Assembly: GCA_003249795.1 (NCBI GenBank)
Contig: QKHZ01000177.1
Span: forward strand, 1 to 43,389
Direction: 5' to 3'
Length of the DNA: 43,389 bases
From: a bacterium
GTDB lineage: Bacteria; Planctomycetota; SZUA-567
Position numbers and translations under genes: made by a program. The first letter of the stretch is position 1. Each line of letters begins with the position of its first letter. Shown here piece after piece: positions 8,222 to 16,513 of this stretch. The notes under the pieces are model-generated. The model did no database searches. It was not told the DNA's origin and saw only the letters and a list, made by a program, of their open reading frames with translations.

Positions 8222-9127
8222 ATGAACCAGCTAGATTCTTCCTCACAAGAATCAGAAAAAAAGCATCAACCATCCCCACGTCTTGCGGCACACCTTGGCG
8301 AGCTGCAGATCCGCTTGATCATCAGCGCCCTTTCATTCGGTTTCTGCCTGCTCCTATTCATGGGCATAGGCAACCACCTTTCCGCGTGGATGAAAATCCC
8401 TCTTCAGCGCGCTGTCAACGGGTTGGATCTTCCCAAGGAGCAGATGACGCGGTTAACAGAATGGAACGTACTCGATCCAATCGGCGGCCTTGTCGCACTG
8501 CTGAAAGTTTCGTTTTATTTCGCATTGGCCATGAGCCTGCCGGTTTTGCTTCACCAACTTTGGCAGTTTATCCGCCCCGGACTTTGGGAGCATGAACGCC
8601 GCGCTGTCCGCCCGGTTCTAGTTCCGGTTACGCTTCTTTTTATCGCTGGCGGACTGGTCGGTTTCTTTTACGCAAGCCCGCTGGCACTGCGCTTTCTGAT
8701 CCAGTACAACTTATGGATCGGCGTCGAAAACCAGTGGACAGCATCAAGCGTCATCTCTCTTGTGCAAACGATCAGTATCGGTTTCGGTATTGCATTTGAG
8801 TTACCGATTGCGCTGCTGCTTCTGGGAAAGATCGGCATCATTAGCAGCAGGCAGTTGCGGCAAAACAGACGCGTGGCGATCCTCATCAGCTTTATCTTGG
8901 GCGCGATTTTCACACCGCCAGATCCTGCAACCCAGATTATGATGGCAGGCATCCTTCTTGCACTCTACGAAGTGGGGATTTTATTGGTTCGTATTTCAGA
9001 ACGAAAAAAAACGTCGGCGATAATTCAAACAAATCCATTTGAAGGCGCACATTCGACTTCCGGAAAAACATATACTGAAAATTACGAATCAGACAATTTG
9101 ATGTGTGAAGACGAATGTGATTTGTAA
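8222..9127 (+). CDS. tatC: Twin-arginine translocase subunit TatC
   Basis: Polytopic receptor of the Tat pathway that binds twin-arginine signal peptides and exports folded proteins. 301 residues with six predicted helices. Family signatures: HLGELQIRLIISALSFG at the N-terminus and LHQLWQFIRPGLWEHERR in the first cytoplasmic loop, including the conserved Glu. A C-terminal extension of about 40 residues after the last helix is polar and acidic. I start at ATG 8222 (MNQLDSSS) because an upstream ATG at 8138 would overlap most of the tatA tail. The ribosome-binding site is weak (AGAGACG). Its 3' side leads into the putative small RNA region. Confidence 0.94.
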   Translation: MNQLDSSSQESEKKHQPSPRLAAHLGELQIRLIISALSFGFCLLLFMGIGNHLSAWMKIPLQRAVNGLDLPKEQMTRLTEWNVLDPIGGLVALLKVSFYFALAMSLPVLLHQLWQFIRPGLWEHERRAVRPVLVPVTLLFIAGGLVGFFYASPLALRFLIQYNLWIGVENQWTASSVISLVQTISIGFGIAFELPIALLLLGKIGIISSRQLRQNRRVAILISFILGAIFTPPDPATQIMMAGILLALYEVGILLVRISERKKTSAIIQTNPFEGAHSTSGKTYTENYESDNLMCEDECDL

Positions 9128-9196
9128 TCGCAATCACACTTCATTTATCACCTAAAAAAAGTCCTGTTTTTTCGAGAAAAAATCAGCATCGCAAAT

Positions 9197-9224
9197 TTGA
9201 CTAACTGATCCTATCGTGTAATTT
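9197..9224 (+). promoter_or_regulatory. Putative promoter of an intergenic RNA
   Basis: TTGACT at 9197-9202, a 16-nt spacer, then TAATTT at 9219-9224. This would start transcription near 9231, just before a structured stretch that ends in a strong terminator. The -35 is good and the -10 moderate. Confidence 0.45.
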
Positions 9225-9230
9225 ACTTAA

Positions 9231-9380
9231 TGACAGGCAGCGAGGGTTCAGGTGGCAACGGCCGAGCACTGAATACCAAGCGCCGGGTCAAAGTTGCGGT
9301 CCGAGGCGGCAGATCCAGAAGGGAAAGCACTCGGGCGTGATGTTGGCGGCGGACTTATTTAAAGTCCTCCGCCATTTTTT
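9231..9380 (+). ncRNA. Candidate structured small RNA
   Basis: The 334-nt gap between tatC and the convergent glycosyltransferase holds no convincing open frame. It has a GC-rich block (9236-9350) in an AT-rich surround, with a promoter-like pair before it and an intrinsic terminator after it. By hand I see a stem TTCA(G)GTG/CAC-TGAA (9247-9273), CCAA/TTGG (9276-9279 with 9343-9346), CGCC/GGCG (9281-9284 with 9334-9337) and CGAG/CTCG (9302-9305 with 9330-9333) around CAGATCCAGAAGGGAAAGCA. That last stretch loosely resembles the apical loop of SRP RNA (CAGGTCCGGAAGGAAGCA), but the overall fold is not a clean SRP rod. It may instead be another small RNA or the tatC 3' UTR. Confidence 0.45.
9345..9380 (+). 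terminator. Rho-independent terminator
   Basis: Arms GGCGG-C-GGACTT (9345-9356) and AAGTCC-T-CCGCC (9362-9373) pair over 11 of 12 positions around the loop ATTTA, followed by ATTTTTT. It ends the putative small RNA and would also stop tatC transcripts. Confidence 0.9.
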
Positions 9381-9461
9381 ATAGACACCATTTTTTGGAA
9401 TGAATTCATGCTGGACATCAGAGCATGAGCAGAAAAACGATGCAATCATGTAAATGAAAAC

Positions 9462-10616
9462 TCACGAAACACCCAGCGTTCGCGCCAACCGTTGCGCGGT
9501 ATGATCGGCAACAAGATTCTGCGCGTGGCGGAATGCCTGCTGGCTTCGGCTAGAAAACTGGTCTTTTTGTAAAACGGCATGCAGTGCGTCAGCCCATTGA
9601 ATCGGCGAAGCGTCCATCGGCAGCAACAAGCCCCCATCACCAACCGCTTCAGGGATTCCGCCGCTTCTGCTTGCGACACTGACAACCCCCTGCAACCCAG
9701 CCTCGACAAAAACACGTCCGAACGGTTCCGGAATCTGTGCCGGAGCAAACAGCGCTCCGCAGCCAGCATAAAACGCATCCATATTATCAATCCATCCGGC
9801 ATGTTGAATCCCTGAAGCCTGCAACCGTTTTTTCACGCGGTTTGAAGCATGCCCGACAACAGTAAACTCCAGATCAGGACAGAGTGGTGCAACCTTTATA
9901 AGGACATCAAGTCCCTTGATCCGCTGCGGTTTTACAAAAAGAACTTTTTTCGGAGGCTCATCCCGCACCGGAATCGTTTCGGCTGTCGGCAAGTCCATAA
10001 TCGGATAAAAGACTTTTGCTTCACGACGGAACTTCAACTCAAGAACGCGCTTGATGTACATGCTATTGGCGACCAGAACATCAGCTCGTTTATAAGCCGC
10101 GTGGTACAAATCCAACGCCAGTTTTACAATCGGCCACTTTAACCTAACGAGCCACGGCATGTTCGAAAACGAAGGATCAGGCGCAGTCAATGCATCCTGC
10201 CCTTCATAGAAATTCGGACTCAGACACCGGTACCCGTGAAACAGGATCGCACTTCGCACGCCGCAGACAGCTGCTGCTGCCACGCTTGAAGGAGCCAACC
10301 GGTTTTGCGTCAGTACCAGATCCGGCTCCCATCCTTTTATCGCGTTTACCACAGCATCGTGCCAGTGAATATTCAATCGGAGCGTCACCCAATCGCCATC
10401 ACGAAACAAAAACCGTTGCGGCACATCCTGCGAAGTAAGCTGAACGCCCTGCTGTTCAACCGGCTCATCGGTACCGGGCTCAAGCACACGCACAACGTGT
10501 CCCTGCTGAACAAGTCCCTCGGCAACCGCACGCGCCTGCCGGTCCGCTCCGCCGTGTTTCGTCCTGTATTTATCAAGTGCAAAGAGAATCCGGCTCAATC
10601 CAGCCCCTTTCGCCAT
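9462..10616 (-). CDS. Glycosyltransferase family 4
   Basis: A 384-residue GT-B fold enzyme, probably transferring a sugar from a nucleotide donor to a surface glycan. The N-terminal acceptor domain has KYRTKHGGADRQARAVAEGL, with the glycine-rich loop of GT4 enzymes. The C-terminal donor domain has VLFVKPQRIKGLDVLI and PEPFGRVFVEAGLQG, the E-x7-E type motif, followed by SRSGGIPEAVGDGGLLLP. It lies 18 nt downstream of the polysaccharide deacetylase on the same strand, so the two probably act on the same glycan. The ribosome-binding site at this start is weak, so the exact start is uncertain. Donor and acceptor cannot be inferred. Confidence 0.9.
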   Translation of the reverse strand: MAKGAGLSRILFALDKYRTKHGGADRQARAVAEGLVQQGHVVRVLEPGTDEPVEQQGVQLTSQDVPQRFLFRDGDWVTLRLNIHWHDAVVNAIKGWEPDLVLTQNRLAPSSVAAAAVCGVRSAILFHGYRCLSPNFYEGQDALTAPDPSFSNMPWLVRLKWPIVKLALDLYHAAYKRADVLVANSMYIKRVLELKFRREAKVFYPIMDLPTAETIPVRDEPPKKVLFVKPQRIKGLDVLIKVAPLCPDLEFTVVGHASNRVKKRLQASGIQHAGWIDNMDAFYAGCGALFAPAQIPEPFGRVFVEAGLQGVVSVASRSGGIPEAVGDGGLLLPMDASPIQWADALHAVLQKDQFSSRSQQAFRHAQNLVADHTAQRLARTLGVS

Positions 10617-10634
10617 CCGTTATATTCAAAAGAA

Positions 10635-11420
10635 TTATTCTCTGCCCGTATTCTGATTATGCGCAACACGATCCCCATATGCAAACAACGCTTTTTCACG
10701 AAGACAACGTTTTCGATTCCGCCAATCATAAAACCAGCCGGTCGTATACCCGAGTTTCATTCCCTGACGGGCACCGTCGACACGGATGCGCTTAATCTCA
10801 AACGGGTCGTCATGACGGTTACCGCGCAGCGTAGTCGTCGCGCATTCATAACCAGCAGCCGCAACCGCCTGACGCACACGCGGCGAGTATCGACCGCGGG
10901 GATAACAGAATGAAGTCACCCCATGCCCAAGTATTTTTTCCAGCTCACGTTTACATTGCACAACTTCCGTCTCAAGTTCATCGCCTGAAAGAGCGGGAAG
11001 CTCCCGATGCGTCATCGTATGCGCACCGATCTCGACGCCATTCTGATCCAGCATGCGGAGTGAGTCGTTCGACGCACGACAAATACCTTCCGGCAAGTTC
11101 TCAACTGTCGCGCGATCAGACTGCAATCCTCCGATGGCAAACGCTGTAGCCCTGACACCCAGCTTACGGATCACCGGAAATGCATAATCAACAAAGTTTT
11201 GATACAGATCGTCAAACGTCAACACAGCAACGCGTGCCGCCCTTCCCTGTTCGCAACTTCGCCACGCCTCAGTCAGTGTCATCAACGTCCACTTGTGATT
11301 CAACAGATACCGTACCTGTCGCTCGAAGTCGTCAGGGGTCACATGCAGGTAGGATTCAAACCCTTCCGCATCGGCAGGCGCGATCTGATGATACATGTAA
11401 ACTGGAAAATATGCACTCAT
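10635..11420 (-). CDS. Polysaccharide deacetylase family protein (NodB domain)
   Basis: Carbohydrate esterase 4 family protein, 261 residues. Motif 1 is AVLTFDDLYQNF (catalytic Asp and metal Asp), motif 2 is GAHTMTHRELP (two metal histidines), and motif 3 is SFCYPRGRYSP. All metal ligands are present, so it should be an active metal-dependent deacetylase of an N-acetylated glycan. The N-terminal phrase PVYMYHQIAP is typical of the PgaB/IcaB-like group. I see no clear signal peptide, so it may act in the cytoplasm on a lipid-linked intermediate. It forms a pair with the glycosyltransferase. The ribosome-binding site is weak. Confidence 0.92.
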   Translation of the reverse strand: MSAYFPVYMYHQIAPADAEGFESYLHVTPDDFERQVRYLLNHKWTLMTLTEAWRSCEQGRAARVAVLTFDDLYQNFVDYAFPVIRKLGVRATAFAIGGLQSDRATVENLPEGICRASNDSLRMLDQNGVEIGAHTMTHRELPALSGDELETEVVQCKRELEKILGHGVTSFCYPRGRYSPRVRQAVAAAGYECATTTLRGNRHDDPFEIKRIRVDGARQGMKLGYTTGWFYDWRNRKRCLREKALFAYGDRVAHNQNTGRE

Positions 11421-11519
11421 GATGTGAAAGGATACGGATTAGGCGTTACGGCGCAAGCAGCAAGCATGAAAATCGACATGTTCTTTTACGATCGAATCAG
11501 AGATCCGGAGCCAGAGAGT

Positions 11520-14500
11520 CTACAGATAACGCCGCAACTGCTCTACCAGTTCCTGCGGATCACACTTGGGCACAAAACCGTCGGCACCAACGTCTTTGCC
11601 GCGCGAAATCATCGTATCGTTGGTAATACTACTGTGTAATAGCACTGGTAGCAGACGCAGATCAGGATCTTGCTTGATATGAGTCGTTAACGTATACCCG
11701 TCCATCGTCGGCATCTCAATATCGCTGAGTACCAGATCCAGATAGTTGAAAATACTACCGTCAGAATCAATAGCCTGCTGCTGCAGGTCTTTGACAAGAT
11801 CCAACGCAATTTTGCCGTTCTCGGCCAATAACACCTTGATCCCCGCCTGCTCCAGCGCCGCTGCAGTCTGTCTCCGAATCAAAGGAGAGTCTTCTACAAG
11901 CAGAATTGTATTTTCCGTTTTTCGCTGTTGAACCGAATCCAACCCCGGCCCGAATTCGTCATACAGATGCAGTACCTGCTGAACAATCCGTTCAAAGTCT
12001 AAAACAAAAGCGACATCGGTTTCTTTGGGTTGATTTGTAGTAGAGCCTTCTAATTCCGACTTACTAAGAGCCGCACCGCGCGCATCTTCTCTCAAACTCT
12101 TCATTAAAATCGTCCCGACAATATATTCCATAGGGATCATCCCGCCCGTATCCGGCGGCGGAAGAATTTCGTTCCATGAAATGTAACTGACGCGGTTCAC
12201 ATGCGTCACGAGAAACCCGACCGTCTGTCCCGCAAACTCACAGACAACAATAATCCGCTCCCACTCCGACTGGCGTTGGTCTTCCTCAACGATCCCCAGT
12301 AAAACAGAAAGCGCCACGACCGGAACCGTATGGTCACGCAGCAGCAACATTCCTGCAAATCCCCTTGGCATGTTCGGAACGTTCGTCAATTCTGATGTCG
12401 GCACAAACTCACGGGCTTTAAAAGCATTAATCGCATAAACGTGATCGACAACAACACCATCTTTCTGGCTACGCACAATGAAGTCAATCATACCGACAGC
12501 ATTTGAACCGATGTCTACGGTTTCAACACTGGCACCGGCCATCACCTGACGGTCACTTGCCTCGCGGAATGCCTTTCCAGCCATGATGTGAACCTGATCC
12601 AGCATCCTTCTGGCATCAAGCACAAGCGCCACGCGCCGGTCACCAAGAAGAGCTGCGCCAGTTACTGCCTCAAGATCAGCCAAATCCCCCGCCATCTGCC
12701 GAATAATCACCTGCCGCGTATCCTGCACCTCGTCCACAAGCACCGCGACCAGACGATCCTGATCCTCAAGAATAACAAGCACACCATCCTCGACTTTTTG
12801 CGCATCTCCGGGTAAACCGAGATATTCGCTCATCCGCAGAACAGGAACAATCACGCCACGGATAGTAACAACCGTGCCCTTCCCCTCAACGGTGCTTACA
12901 TTAGCAGGAGCAACACAAAATGTTTCACGGACAGACATCACAGGCAGAATCATGAGGCTCTCACCAAGGCGAACCAGCAGTCCTTCAATCGCCGCTAGTG
13001 CAACTGGAAAGCGCAACTGGAAAGTCGTGCCGTGATCGACTTCGGTCTGAACATCCAAATGTCCTCGGAGTGAGTCCAAACTTTCGCGGACAACCCCCAT
13101 GCCCACACCGCGACCGGAAAGGCCGGTAACACTTTTTGCAGTACTGAAGCCGGGAGAGAAAATCACCTCGATCAACTCCTGATCGGTGGCGTCTTCAGGA
13201 TTGGGAAGAAGCTTTCGTTCAATTGCCCGTTCGCGAATAAAATCAAGGTTCAACCCGCGACCGTCATCCGACATCTCGATCACGACATCACTGTCAGTAC
13301 GAAACGCTTTCAGGAAAATAACACCGCGATCCGGCTTCCCTGCAGAAAGTCTCTCGGCAGAAGGCTCAAGCCCATGGTCAACCGCATTTCGTACAAGATG
13401 GATCATCGCAGCTGTCAATCGGTCAATAACGATCCGGTCGACCTCGGTATCACCACCGGAAATCCGAACATCGATTTTCTTGTGCACACTACGCGCTGCT
13501 TCAAATGCTGCCCGCTGTACACGGTGGAAAAGCGGCTGAATCGGCGTCATGCGCAACCCTGCAGACAATTCCTGCAACGACCGGCACGAGCGATTGAAAT
13601 CCTGCAACTGAATGGAAAGAGAAGCGACTTTTGCCAGCTCAGGGTTTTGGGCAATCTGATTGCCCAGAAGTGCAACCTCCCCCACAAGCTCCATTAACTG
13701 GTCAAGCCGCCTGACATCCATCGAAATCGTATTCAGGCGCTCTGTCGCGATCACCTCCTGATCCGCAAGCGCTTTCGACTCACCCGTATTCACATCAACA
13801 ACATTCACAGTTAAAGGCGCAAGTTGAACAGGTTCTGCCGATGCCCGCGTTACAGTTTTTATTTCGCGCTCCAACTCTGGCTCGATCCGCACACTATCAG
13901 ATAAAGCATCATCCGGCGCAGTATCGCCGGGATCCTCTTCATCCCACTCCGCAGCAGCAAAAAACGATTCTGCATCCGGCTCAGCTTCCTGCTGAGCCGA
14001 AGAAGCGGTTTCTGATGATTCGTCATTATCTTGAAGCTCGACATGTGCTGCGTCAGCCGCGATTTTAAGCTGTTCTTGCATCTGCTTTATATAAGATGGA
14101 GCGGTATCCGGATTATCCTGACCACGGAGTAAGTGACGCCCAATCTGCGTCAGAACCTGAAGGCACGAAATAACCTCGTCTGTCAGTACGAGTAATCCAT
14201 GCCGAGCGCCCTCAATCGAACTTTCGACGCCATGGTAAAACTCGCTCAGATTTTTCAAGCCGACAATTCCGGCTTCACCTTTGAGTGTATGATATTCCCG
14301 AAAAACAGCGCGAACGGTTTCCGTATCTTTCTCACCGGGAGAAATCGTAAAAAGTCTGTGTTCAAGATCATTAATCCGTGTTTCAATTTCCTGAAGGAAC
14401 TCTTCTTCGACGCCATCTGATTCATGAAGTGCAGGGTTGTTCTCCCTTGCACTGTCTGCCTGATCCTTCAAATATAAATTAGTTTGCGCAACGACTTCCT

Positions 14501-14798
14501 TGACCTTCGCAGGATTCAGCGGCTGTTTGTCAGCAATCACCTGCAATTGGCCAAACAGACGATCCAAAAGGGATTCGATATCCGACTGGCTCGCCGTTTC
14601 GTCTTCGACAAGAAAACGACACAAATCAGAAACAGCGCCTGCAATCTCTGCAGCAGAAACTTCTTTGCCCTCAATGAGAACATCTCGGATTTTTGCTGCC
14701 GCAGCCCCTAAAGCCTTCCAATCGGGATCATCTGCATCCCGCATAACAAAGTCAGAGGCCAGTGCGGCGATTTTCACCGTGACTGCATCAGAAATCAT
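11520..14798 (-). CDS. CheA-type hybrid histidine kinase with two CheW domains and a receiver
   Basis: A 1,092-residue chemosensory kinase. After an N-terminal helical region (1-130) comes an Hpt domain with the phospho-accepting His170 (REYHTLKGEAG). The P3 dimerisation helix includes RRLDQLMELVGEVALLG. The ATPase domain shows the N box LVRNAVDHGLEPSAERL, G1 MSDDGRGLNLDFIRE and G2 GLSGRGVGMGVVRESL. A CheW-like domain follows, then a second CheW-like domain (about 760-900), and a C-terminal receiver (about 968-1092) with VEDSP, Asp1026 (SDIEMPTMDG) and a Lys in FVPKCDP. The start 14798 is chosen for AGGA upstream; 14834 is weaker. No methyl-accepting receptor, separate CheW, CheB or CheR is in the window. 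The architecture resembles FrzE or ChpA-like kinases more than flagellar CheA. Confidence 0.95.
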   Translation of the reverse strand: MISDAVTVKIAALASDFVMRDADDPDWKALGAAAAKIRDVLIEGKEVSAAEIAGAVSDLCRFLVEDETASQSDIESLLDRLFGQLQVIADKQPLNPAKVKEVVAQTNLYLKDQADSARENNPALHESDGVEEEFLQEIETRINDLEHRLFTISPGEKDTETVRAVFREYHTLKGEAGIVGLKNLSEFYHGVESSIEGARHGLLVLTDEVISCLQVLTQIGRHLLRGQDNPDTAPSYIKQMQEQLKIAADAAHVELQDNDESSETASSAQQEAEPDAESFFAAAEWDEEDPGDTAPDDALSDSVRIEPELEREIKTVTRASAEPVQLAPLTVNVVDVNTGESKALADQEVIATERLNTISMDVRRLDQLMELVGEVALLGNQIAQNPELAKVASLSIQLQDFNRSCRSLQELSAGLRMTPIQPLFHRVQRAAFEAARSVHKKIDVRISGGDTEVDRIVIDRLTAAMIHLVRNAVDHGLEPSAERLSAGKPDRGVIFLKAFRTDSDVVIEMSDDGRGLNLDFIRERAIERKLLPNPEDATDQELIEVIFSPGFSTAKSVTGLSGRGVGMGVVRESLDSLRGHLDVQTEVDHGTTFQLRFPVALAAIEGLLVRLGESLMILPVMSVRETFCVAPANVSTVEGKGTVVTIRGVIVPVLRMSEYLGLPGDAQKVEDGVLVILEDQDRLVAVLVDEVQDTRQVIIRQMAGDLADLEAVTGAALLGDRRVALVLDARRMLDQVHIMAGKAFREASDRQVMAGASVETVDIGSNAVGMIDFIVRSQKDGVVVDHVYAINAFKAREFVPTSELTNVPNMPRGFAGMLLLRDHTVPVVALSVLLGIVEEDQRQSEWERIIVVCEFAGQTVGFLVTHVNRVSYISWNEILPPPDTGGMIPMEYIVGTILMKSLREDARGAALSKSELEGSTTNQPKETDVAFVLDFERIVQQVLHLYDEFGPGLDSVQQRKTENTILLVEDSPLIRRQTAAALEQAGIKVLLAENGKIALDLVKDLQQQAIDSDGSIFNYLDLVLSDIEMPTMDGYTLTTHIKQDPDLRLLPVLLHSSITNDTMISRGKDVGADGFVPKCDPQELVEQLRRYL

Positions 14799-14961
14799 GT
14801 TTTTTCCTATTCTGTCCGGTCCCGTCATGAGCAACCATAACGGATTCGCACGCCACTCGTCAAGCGTGGATTTTCATGTGATTACCGTTTCTGAAAAAAC
14901 ATTGATCTAACTAAAAACAACTGGAGCACGATAACCGGAAAGGATACAGAGACATGTCGTA

Positions 14962-16182
14962 TTACGCAGAAAAACGGCCGGCCCACACAATGGCCTCTTC
15001 ATAAAAACCAGGGAGAATCTCTTTATCAATGCCATGCTGCTCTGCCAGAAGATCGACCGATTCCCACGCGCCGTTCTCATAGGCTATAACCAGTTGCAGC
15101 ACCGCGCTATACGGCGAGTTACTTCCGATCAACGCATCATGTAAATATGAAGAAAGGTGAGTATTTTCAAGGACTTTCCCCGTCGGCGCGCTGAAGATTG
15201 CCGCAAGCAATGAAAACAACCCCAATAAAAACAGGTCGTTCACTTCAACTTCGAAGTCAAATGCCGGAGCGAGTAACTCACAAAACCTTGCCCGAACGAC
15301 TGCCAGAGACAACAGTGCCGACGGTTTACCCTTTGCAAACTGGGTCATAATAAGCATCAAAACCCATTTCTGCAAGTTATTGCCGCCAAGCATCGACAGC
15401 GCACGACGGATGCTCTTCACCGAATGACGAACGCCCATCGCGCTTGAGTTGACATATTTCAGCAAATTCAGCGTCATCGTCGGATCGCGCTTGATTATTC
15501 CTTCAGCTCGATCCAGACAGAAATCCTCACGGGTTGATTCTTCCAAGAGCAACAGCTTCGTCGCTCTCAATGAGTCAGCTTTATGGGTTTCAAGCATGGT
15601 CGGTGTGCTGAAATAAAATCCTTGGAACAGGTCAAATTCCAAATCCTTGGCAATGCGGAACTCATCATGAGTTTCCAGCTTTTCCGCCAGAACCTTCAAC
15701 TTTTTCGCATGCAACTGTTCAACAAGCCCAGAAAGCACACTACGCTCACAACGCCGCAAGTCAATTTTGACAATTTCAACAATCCCCAACCACGGCACCA
15801 CCTGCTCATATGAAGTAACATCATCAAGAGCAAACCTATACCCGCGAATGCGTAATTTGCGGCACGCCTCCCGATCCGGCTCAGGAATAGCATCCTCAGC
15901 ACGAAGCTCGATTGTGAACTTTGCCGGAGGTACCAGTTCGGCATACCCCTGCGCTAGCAGTCGTGGCGTGAAGTTTATAAAACCGGGTTTGTCCGCGAGG
16001 AGGGTCTGCAGCCCGATCAGACACATGCTCGTGCCCAAAACAGAAAGAGATGCCTTGGACTGACGATTCTCATCCTCAGTCGGCTCAAAAAAATTCTCTG
16101 TTCCCTGACGGCAGAAAAGCTCATACCCCACCGTCAATTGAGCCTGATTCAAAATCGGCTGACGTGCTATAAACAAGAACAC
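14962..16182 (-). CDS. EAL-HDOD domain protein (YuxH-like)
   Basis: A 406-residue signalling protein with an N-terminal EAL-like domain (about 1-195) and a C-terminal HDOD domain (about 200-400). It begins FIARQPILNQAQLTVGYELFCRQ, the hallmark of this family; the catalytic EAL triad reads ELF here and other metal residues are not obvious, so c-di-GMP hydrolysis is unlikely. LAEKLETHDEF and LFQGFYFSTP are also typical. The start codon is GTG at 16182, preceded by a weak ACAGG. It lies 163 nt upstream of the CheA gene on the same strand, suggesting that both feed into one behaviour (motility or surface response). Confidence 0.92.
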   Translation of the reverse strand: MFLFIARQPILNQAQLTVGYELFCRQGTENFFEPTEDENRQSKASLSVLGTSMCLIGLQTLLADKPGFINFTPRLLAQGYAELVPPAKFTIELRAEDAIPEPDREACRKLRIRGYRFALDDVTSYEQVVPWLGIVEIVKIDLRRCERSVLSGLVEQLHAKKLKVLAEKLETHDEFRIAKDLEFDLFQGFYFSTPTMLETHKADSLRATKLLLLEESTREDFCLDRAEGIIKRDPTMTLNLLKYVNSSAMGVRHSVKSIRRALSMLGGNNLQKWVLMLIMTQFAKGKPSALLSLAVVRARFCELLAPAFDFEVEVNDLFLLGLFSLLAAIFSAPTGKVLENTHLSSYLHDALIGSNSPYSAVLQLVIAYENGAWESVDLLAEQHGIDKEILPGFYEEAIVWAGRFSA

Positions 16183-16513
16183 AACCTGTTCACTTTCCGG
16201 ACAAATAACAATTATAATGATGAATAATATAGATATTTTGTACTCATGTACTAAATATTTTGCAAATATATTTTCTGTACATAATAATCTTTTTTACAAT
16301 CCGATATTTACGTATTTGTTTATTCTCACATACAGGCCGACATGGATCTCAAAAAACATGACACATATTCTAACACTTTACAAATATCCGCAAAAGGATT
16401 TCAATGCAAATTTGACAGAAGGCTTTACAAAAACAGATGCCGACTTATACTCTACAAATCCTTTGTAGATAATTTTACCTGATGGTGGTCGGCACCTTGG
16501 AGAGCAAGCGGCA
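16183..16513. other. AT-rich intergenic region between divergent units
   Basis: A 331-nt stretch clearly richer in A and T than its neighbours. A short open frame exists (16217-16468), but its composition (runs of Tyr, Asn, Ile), lack of a good ribosome-binding site and overlap with the promoter at 16424-16451 argue against a gene. It separates the leftward EAL-HDOD gene from the rightward SPFH/ATPase operon. I see no terminator and no long repeat. Confidence 0.7.
16424..16451 (+). promoter_or_regulatory. Promoter of the SPFH/P-type ATPase operon
   Basis: TTTACA at 16424-16429, a 16-nt spacer and TATACT at 16446-16451 (five of six at each element). Transcription would begin near 16458, about 56 nt before the first gene. 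It is the only good promoter seen for the eight-gene set. Confidence 0.6.

Noticed and set aside
16217-16468. 83-codon open frame in the AT-rich gap
   Set aside because: Low-complexity composition, poor ribosome-binding site and overlap with the operon promoter.
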